NCBI GenBank assembly: GCA_964501075.1
Contig: CAZCRE010000006.1
Span: 1-26,056, forward strand
Direction: 5' to 3'
DNA from: CAZCRE01 sp964501075
GTDB lineage: Archaea; Thermoproteota; Bathyarchaeia; Bathyarchaeales; Bathycorpusculaceae
Length of the DNA: 26,056 nucleotides
In this document: positions 22,016 to 26,056 of the stretch, one piece after another
How the letters are laid out: each line of letters opens with the position of its first letter
How positions within the stretch are numbered: position 1 is the stretch's first letter
Notes under the pieces: generated by a model
Told to the model about the DNA's origin: nothing
The model's input: the letters and a program-made list of their open reading frames with translations, nothing else
Database searches by the model: none
Made by a program: the position numbers and the translations under genes

Positions 22016-23430
22016 TTGGCTTTCGAGATAAAAGAAAAGGACTTGCTTGCAAGGATTGGAAAGCTTAAAACCAAGAGTAGCACAGTGGAGACACCTCTTC
22101 TGTTTCCGGTTGTAAACCCGGTCTTCCAGTCTATTTCCCCAAGAAGAATAATGGACGAATTTGGTTTTGAAGCACTGATAACCAATGCATACATTCTGAA
22201 ACAACGTTTCCAGAAACAACCCACGCAAGAAGGGTTGCATAGATTTCTAGGCTTCAACGGCACGATAATGACTGACTCAGGCGCATATCAAACCTTGGTT
22301 TACGGTGACATACAGACAANNNNNNNNNNNNNNNNNNNNNNNNNNNNNNNNNNNNNNNNNNNNNNNNNNNNNNNNNNNNNNNNNNNNNNNNNNNNNNNNN
22401 NNNNNNNNNNNNNNNNNNNGTTGACATGATTATGGCGGCGAAGACGAACTTGCCTGTTGACAGACCATTACACCTTTTTGGTGCGGGTCATCCTTTCATG
22501 TTTGCGTTGGCAGTGTCCTTGGGCTGCGACCTCTTCGATTCAGCAGCTTACGCGCTGTATGCAAGAGAAGGACGATACATGACTGAAAATGGCACATACC
22601 GTTTGAATGAACTGGACTACTTTCCATGCGCCTGCCCAAGATGTACTGGGACAGCACCCAAGCGTATTCTAGAACTGCCGCAAAGAGAAATAGAAACTTT
22701 CCTTGCAGAGCATAACCTCCACGTTTGCGGCGCTGAAATGAGATATGTGAAACAAGCAATAAGAGACGGCAGACTGTGGGAACACGTTGAGATTCGTGCG
22801 CATTCTCACCCAGCCCTTTTACAAGCGGTGAAGAAGCTAGCCAAATACCAAAACTACATTGAGAAACATGATCCCATCACCAAGAATAGCGGTCTATTCT
22901 TCTATGACTCCACAAGCCTCATGCGACCAGAGGTTCTCCACTACCAGAGGAACCTCAAAAAAAGATGCACTTCACCCAGAGGAACAAGGATATTGCTGCT
23001 AGTGCCACAAACCCAGATAAAACCTTTCCACAATTCAAAGGAATACCGGTCCATCGCAAAAACTCTGCGACGACGATTCGGGTCTGAATCAAAAAGTATC
23101 CATGTGTGCTTCTATGCCGCACCATTTGGCGTAATCCCTGTTGAACTTGATGAGGTTTATCCGCTTTCCCAACATGAAACGGTTCTGCCTCTTGACAACG
23201 AGACAGTGGAATACGTGGCAAACCAAACATTGGACTACATCAATCGTTCAAACTACAAAGGGGTCTTACTACTCGGCTCAGAAGGGTGGCAAAGCACAGT
23301 GGAAGGCAAAGCCAAGCGGGCCTGTCGAAAGAAGGGCATTCCGTTTAAGCATCTGGGTTCCGATGGAAAGCTCACCAAAACCATGCTAGCCAGATTGATG
23401 AAGGCTCTTAAGAAAATGTTGAGCGAGTGA
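22016..23430 (+). CDS. tgtA: Archaeal tRNA-guanine transglycosylase, interrupted by a scaffold gap
   Basis: Exchanges guanine 15 of tRNA for preQ0 as the first step to archaeosine. The left part has TPLLFPVVNPVFQSISP and IMTDSGAYQTLVYGD with one catalytic aspartate; after the gap come HLFGAGHPFMFALAVSLGCD and LFDSAAYALYA with the nucleophile, and the zinc set CACPRC plus a downstream histidine (AEHNLHV). The C-terminal stretch PFGVIPVELDEVYPLSQHET matches the domain (DUF5591-like) found after TGT cores. No PUA domain follows, so this is a short form or a split enzyme. Compared with known archaeal TGTs about 100 residues are missing between YGDIQT and VDMIMAAK, more than 100 N can hold; the right half is therefore in another frame than the left. 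Confidence 0.88.
22320..22419. other. 100-N scaffold gap inside tgtA
   Basis: A run of exactly 100 N. The flanks share no visible overlap, unlike the gap at 8902-9001, so real sequence is missing; homology suggests roughly 300 bases. Confidence 0.9.
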
Positions 23431-23433
23431 ACC

Positions 23434-24039
23434 ATGGTAAGAGCAGATCTCCACATACACACGAAATATTCACCTGATGCATCCACCAACCCAAAGACCG
23501 TGGTAGATCGCCTCAACGCTCACCCGACCATAAAAGCCGCTGCCATAACCGACCACAACACGCTTGAAGGCTTCGTCAAAGCCAAAGAACTTGCAAAAGC
23601 ATACTCAGACATCACGATTATTCCGGGCGTAGAAATAACCGCTTTGGAAGGCGAGATAATAGTTTTGGGCGCTGAGGAACTGCCGCCTAAACCTTGGGCT
23701 GTCCAAAGCATCATAGATTTTGCGCGAAAAAGAGATGTCTTGGTCGTGGCACCGCACCCCTATCGTGGATATGGTCTGGGCGCTTTGGCGAAAGCATATC
23801 ATATCGATGCTATAGAAACTTTGAATGCTATAACGTCGCCCGAAGCGAATAAGGCCGCTGAGAACCTAGCGAAGGAGATGAGTCTGCCGGGAGTCGCAGG
23901 CAGCGATGCTCATGAACCAGATGAATTGTGGAGTGTTTACACGGAGATTCAAGCTTCGTTGGACGTTGACGTGATCCTAAAGGCTATAAAGAACGGCTTT
24001 GTTAGAGTTTCTCACACTGAAAAGTCAATACGTTTTTAA
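23434..24039 (+). CDS. PHP domain phosphoesterase
   Basis: 201 residues of the polymerase-and-histidinol-phosphatase fold: RADLHIHTKYSPDAST, AAAITDHNTLEGF, IPGVEITA, VAPHPYRGYG and VAGSDAHEPDELW, which together supply the histidines and aspartates that bind a trinuclear metal centre. Such proteins hydrolyse phosphate esters; substrates range from histidinol phosphate to nucleotides. ATG lies three bases after the tgtA stop, so the genes are almost certainly cotranscribed, though a link to archaeosine synthesis is only an association. The stop lies in an inverted repeat CGTTTT/AAAACG (24031-24043) that directly precedes the TATA-like box of the next gene. Confidence 0.85.
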   Translation: MVRADLHIHTKYSPDASTNPKTVVDRLNAHPTIKAAAITDHNTLEGFVKAKELAKAYSDITIIPGVEITALEGEIIVLGAEELPPKPWAVQSIIDFARKRDVLVVAPHPYRGYGLGALAKAYHIDAIETLNAITSPEANKAAENLAKEMSLPGVAGSDAHEPDELWSVYTEIQASLDVDVILKAIKNGFVRVSHTEKSIRF

Positions 24040-24043
24040 AACG

Positions 24044-24050
24044 CTATAAG
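24044..24050 (+). promoter_or_regulatory. TATA-like box and palindrome before the beta-CASP gene
   Basis: CTATAAG follows directly on an inverted repeat, CGTTTT-T-AAAACG at 24031-24043, that overlaps the PHP stop codon. Transcription would start near 24072, ten bases before ATG 24082. The palindrome could be a terminator for the upstream operon or an operator. Confidence 0.4.
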
Positions 24051-24081
24051 GCATGAATACAGAATTAACAGATGAAAAGAA

Positions 24082-25347
24082 ATGGGGCAGTTACAAATAG
24101 GGTTTCTCGGAGGAACCCGTGAAGTCGGCAGAATAGCCATCACAGTCAAAACAGAAAAAGCGCAGGTTTTGCTGGATTACGGCGCGATGCTGGATCGTGA
24201 ACCAGGGTTTCCTATGCACATATCGCCAAAGGATGTAGATGCCATAATCTTGTCTCATAGTCATTTGGATCATTCTGGGGCAATTCCCATTTTCTATATT
24301 GAAGGCAAGAAGCCACTCTACGCGAATAAGTTGACAACCGAGCTTGGCCATTTGCTCATCTCAGACTTCATACACCTGTCCAGTTACTATTTGCCCTTTG
24401 AATACCTTGAACTCAAATCTATGATTACTAGTAGCCGGCATTTGGACTTCAACACTGAACAAAAAGTTGGGGATATAGCCTTCCAGCTCAAGAACGCTGG
24501 CCACATACCTGGAAGCGCGCAGACGTTGATCGAGGCTGAAGGAAAAAGAATCCTTTTCACCGGGGACTTTAACATCACTGACACTAGGCTCTTGGAAGGA
24601 GCAAAAATGAACTATGGTGACCTAGATGTCGTGATAATGGAAAGTACGTACGCCACTGAAGAACATACTGAGCGCAAGCAACTTGAGAAGAACTTTGTGG
24701 ATGAATGCACTGACGTAGTAGGAAAGGGCGGAATGGCTCTCGTACCCGCCTTTGGGGTAGGTCGATCACAAGAACTTGCATGTGTCCTAGCAGCGCATCA
24801 TTTTGAGTATCCAGTCACGCTCGATGGGATGGCGCGTGAAGTGAGTCGCGTGATTATGAACTATCCGCAGTTTCTCCGAGATCCACGAGCGTTTACGGAT
24901 GCCATGCATTTGACTGAGTGGGTGGAAGGCTGGAGAGACCGACGGAAAGCAGCAAGAACCCCAGGGGTCATAATCTCGCCAGCAGGCATGCTCAAGGGCG
25001 GTCCTGCAATGTTTTACATTTCGAAGATCGCAAAGAAATCGAACAACGCCATATTCCTTGTTAGTTATCAGATTCCGGGCACGCCTGGAAAGGAGCTGCT
25101 GGAAAAAGGCATATGCAACATAGATGGCAAGATGCAAAAGGTCAAGGCCAGAGTGAAACACTTCGACTTCTCATCGCACTGTGGTGCAGGTGAGTTGAAA
25201 GAAGCGGCGAGAAGGCTTGGCGGCAAACCAAGGGTCTTCGTGGTTCACGGTGCTGAGAGAAACTGCGAGTACTTTGCAGGATGGGCGAGAGATGAACTGG
25301 GCTTGGATTCTGTGGCGCCGAGGACTGGGGACGTCTTCAAGGTTTAG
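24082..25347 (+). CDS. Beta-CASP metallo-beta-lactamase nuclease (aCPSF2/RNase J type)
   Basis: 421 residues. Metallo-beta-lactamase motifs: SHSHLDHSGAIP (H59, H61, D63, H64), GHIPGSAQ, FTGDFN; beta-CASP motifs: MESTYATEEH, ALVPAFGVGRSQE, HFDFSSHCGAGEL and FVVHGAERNCEYF. It is an RNA endo/exonuclease relative of CPSF73. There are no N-terminal KH domains, which separates it from aCPSF1 (the termination factor) and points to the aCPSF2/RNase J-like group that processes or degrades RNA 5' ends. Start ATG with a weak ribosome site; a TATA-like box is 35 nt before. Follows the tgtA-PHP pair. Confidence 0.88.
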   Translation: MGQLQIGFLGGTREVGRIAITVKTEKAQVLLDYGAMLDREPGFPMHISPKDVDAIILSHSHLDHSGAIPIFYIEGKKPLYANKLTTELGHLLISDFIHLSSYYLPFEYLELKSMITSSRHLDFNTEQKVGDIAFQLKNAGHIPGSAQTLIEAEGKRILFTGDFNITDTRLLEGAKMNYGDLDVVIMESTYATEEHTERKQLEKNFVDECTDVVGKGGMALVPAFGVGRSQELACVLAAHHFEYPVTLDGMAREVSRVIMNYPQFLRDPRAFTDAMHLTEWVEGWRDRRKAARTPGVIISPAGMLKGGPAMFYISKIAKKSNNAIFLVSYQIPGTPGKELLEKGICNIDGKMQKVKARVKHFDFSSHCGAGELKEAARRLGGKPRVFVVHGAERNCEYFAGWARDELGLDSVAPRTGDVFKV

Positions 25348-25358
25348 TGAGTAAAAGC

Positions 25359-25442
25359 ATGAAGGTTTTCATGCCGCGTCTAGGGCAAGTTGATCTCGCA
25401 ATTATTCAACGAGTTCAAGAAAGCTTGAAACAATCCGTCTGA
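25359..25442 (+). pseudogene. Possible N-terminal remnant of an archaemetzincin-type gene
   Basis: A 27-codon frame MKVFMPRLGQVDLAIIQRVQ with ESLKQSV and a stop, preceded by GTGAG seven bases upstream. The beginning resembles the first strand and helix of archaemetzincin proteases (MK-V-x2-x-G-x-VD pattern), and no continuation exists since the eL38 gene lies directly behind on the other strand. Could equally be a real micropeptide; resemblance rests on few residues. Confidence 0.25.
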
Positions 25443-25458
25443 TATTTCAGAGGAATTA

Positions 25459-25653
25459 CTAGGTTTCGCGGACTTCACATTGAAGCTTCTTGATCACTTC
25501 TTCGGCTTTCAAGGGTGCAACCTTCAAAGTGTAAAGCATTCTCGGAGTTCGAAGCTTCAGTTTAACAACGTCCTTCAGTCTCTTCACAGAACAATATTCG
25601 GCTCGTCCACTTGTTTCTATGAATTTTTCTGGGTCGAGAATCTCTGAAGGCAT
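25459..25653 (-). CDS. rpl38e: Large ribosomal subunit protein eL38
   Basis: 64 residues. PSEILDPEKFIETSGRAEYC is followed by SVKRLKDVVKLKLRTPRMLY and TLKVAPLKAEEVIKKLQCEV, the full pattern of eL38, a small protein of the archaeal/eukaryotic large subunit. It occurs in only some archaeal lineages, mainly TACK members. The frame is open further upstream to 25686, but ATG 25653 begins the conserved PSEI, with GGTGAAA close before. Complete length for the family. A TATA-like box lies about 50 nt upstream on this strand. Confidence 0.92.
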   Translation of the reverse strand: MPSEILDPEKFIETSGRAEYCSVKRLKDVVKLKLRTPRMLYTLKVAPLKAEEVIKKLQCEVRET

Positions 25654-25703
25654 GGTTTCACCTTTTTTGCTGTTTTGTTGCTTCATGCTTACCCTTGCGC
25701 TCC

Positions 25704-25710
25704 ATATAAT
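25704..25710 (-). promoter_or_regulatory. TATA box of rpl38e
   Basis: On the reverse strand GAAAAGG then ATTATAT, about 50 nt before the ATG; transcription would begin near 25680. Confidence 0.45.
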
Positions 25711-25892
25711 CCTTTTCTCGATTTTGTTCTAAAGGATCTATTCCTATGTATGAAGATGGTCGGGCAGTTCTTGTGTGAGTGTTTCCTTGGATTTCTTCCT
25801 GAAAAATGAACATATGAACAGTGATAGTGTTGCATGGCTGTTCGCAATGGAGAGGTTGCAAAGAACTAGGAGGCTAGAAAGAGGTAGGCAGT

Positions 25893-25912
25893 AGCGCTCG
25901 AAGAGCGCTTTT
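25893..25912 (+). terminator. GC-rich hairpin with T run
   Basis: AGCGCTC and GAGCGCT pair over a GAA loop (25893-25909) and are followed by TTTT. It has the form of an intrinsic terminator on the forward strand, yet no forward gene lies between the beta-CASP gene and this point. Could end a read-through or an unlisted small RNA in 25711-25912. Confidence 0.45.
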
Positions 25913-25923
25913 CACCTTCGAGT

Positions 25924-25931
25924 TTTTAAGA
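25924..25931 (+). promoter_or_regulatory. TATA-like box of the cupin gene
   Basis: TTTTAAGA with CGAG before it, about 40 nt ahead of TTG 25969, with GAGGG six bases before that start. Confidence 0.4.
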
Positions 25932-25968
25932 CACCTTGACTATCGAATTACTTGATTGAGGGTTGTTT

Positions 25969-26056
25969 TTGAAAGAGATTCTGAAGGACTGGGGAAAGGA
26001 ACTTTGGATAGCTGAAGAAGCAGAATATGGAGGAAAGATCCTTATTGTCAAGGAAA
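25969..26056 (+). CDS. Cupin / mannose-6-phosphate isomerase-like protein, 3' end outside window
   Basis: Only 29 codons are visible: MKEILKDWGKELWIAEEAEY and GGKILIVKE. The spacing WGKExW ... Y-x-GKIL-x-VK matches the opening of cupin proteins related to sugar-phosphate isomerases and mannose-1-phosphate guanylyltransferases, in which the metal site follows after the window edge. TTG 25969 is chosen as GAGGG lies six bases upstream. A sugar-phosphate role would match glmM/glmU farther left, but the distance is large. Confidence 0.5.
   Translation, partial: MKEILKDWGKELWIAEEAEYGGKILIVKE

Noticed and set aside
25658..25861. 67-codon reverse frame upstream of rpl38e
   Set aside because: No ribosome site, no recognisable motif, and it overlaps the rpl38e promoter.
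1..26056. CRISPR array, toxin-antitoxin pair, transposase or phage genes
   Set aside because: No spaced direct repeats, no transposase or integrase motif and no defence-type gene were seen on either strand.

Overview
The window is archaeal chromosomal DNA. Evidence: a group II chaperonin (thermosome), RNA polymerase subunit K, ribosomal proteins eS26 and eL38, an Sm-like protein, a beta-CASP nuclease, an archaeosine-type tRNA-guanine transglycosylase, an archaetidylinositol-phosphate-synthase-like enzyme, an archaeal pilin with its class III peptidase, and TATA/BRE-like boxes about 25-50 nt before many starts. eS26 and eL38 together with the RpoK N-terminus suggest a TACK-type lineage, possibly Bathyarchaeia; that placement is inference. 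About half of the genes appear to start at TTG. Two 100-N runs show a draft, scaffolded assembly.

Layout. 1-5800: etfB (partial) diverges from thrC, followed by the thermosome gene, rpoK lying in frame behind its stop, and a convergent Mut7-C/pyrC pair. 5833-8745: a multiply frameshifted gene remnant, then three tandem CBS-domain genes (4, 4 and 2 CBS domains, the last with a zinc ribbon). 8846-10484: a 45-codon gene split by a false scaffold gap, rps26e, convergent lipid synthase gene, divergent DUF1805 gene. 10485-13018: sparse region with a 46-aa zinc-ribbon gene, a stand-alone LigD-type 3'-phosphoesterase, an adenosine-specific kinase family gene, an unknown 72-aa gene, and several palindromes. 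13019-18418: pilin, prepilin peptidase, PfkB kinase, and a tight glmM-glmU-like pair for UDP-amino-sugar synthesis. 18516-26056: Sm-like protein, PAC2 protein, large M28-like peptidase, tRNA-guanine transglycosylase with a PHP phosphoesterase, beta-CASP nuclease, eL38, and the start of a cupin gene.

The genes are mostly housekeeping. Themes that belong together are surface structure (pilin plus peptidase; amino-sugar nucleotide supply for glycans) and RNA/translation (eS26, eL38, RpoK, Sm, TGT, beta-CASP). No CRISPR array, tRNA, rRNA, insertion sequence or defence island is visible. The most unusual points are start-codon oddities (rpoK with no ATG/GTG/TTG start behind the thermosome TAG; Mut7-C probably starting at CTG), a perfect 14-bp palindrome upstream of the thermosome promoter, the frameshifted gene next to the CBS cluster, and a scaffold gap whose flanks are the same 55 bases.
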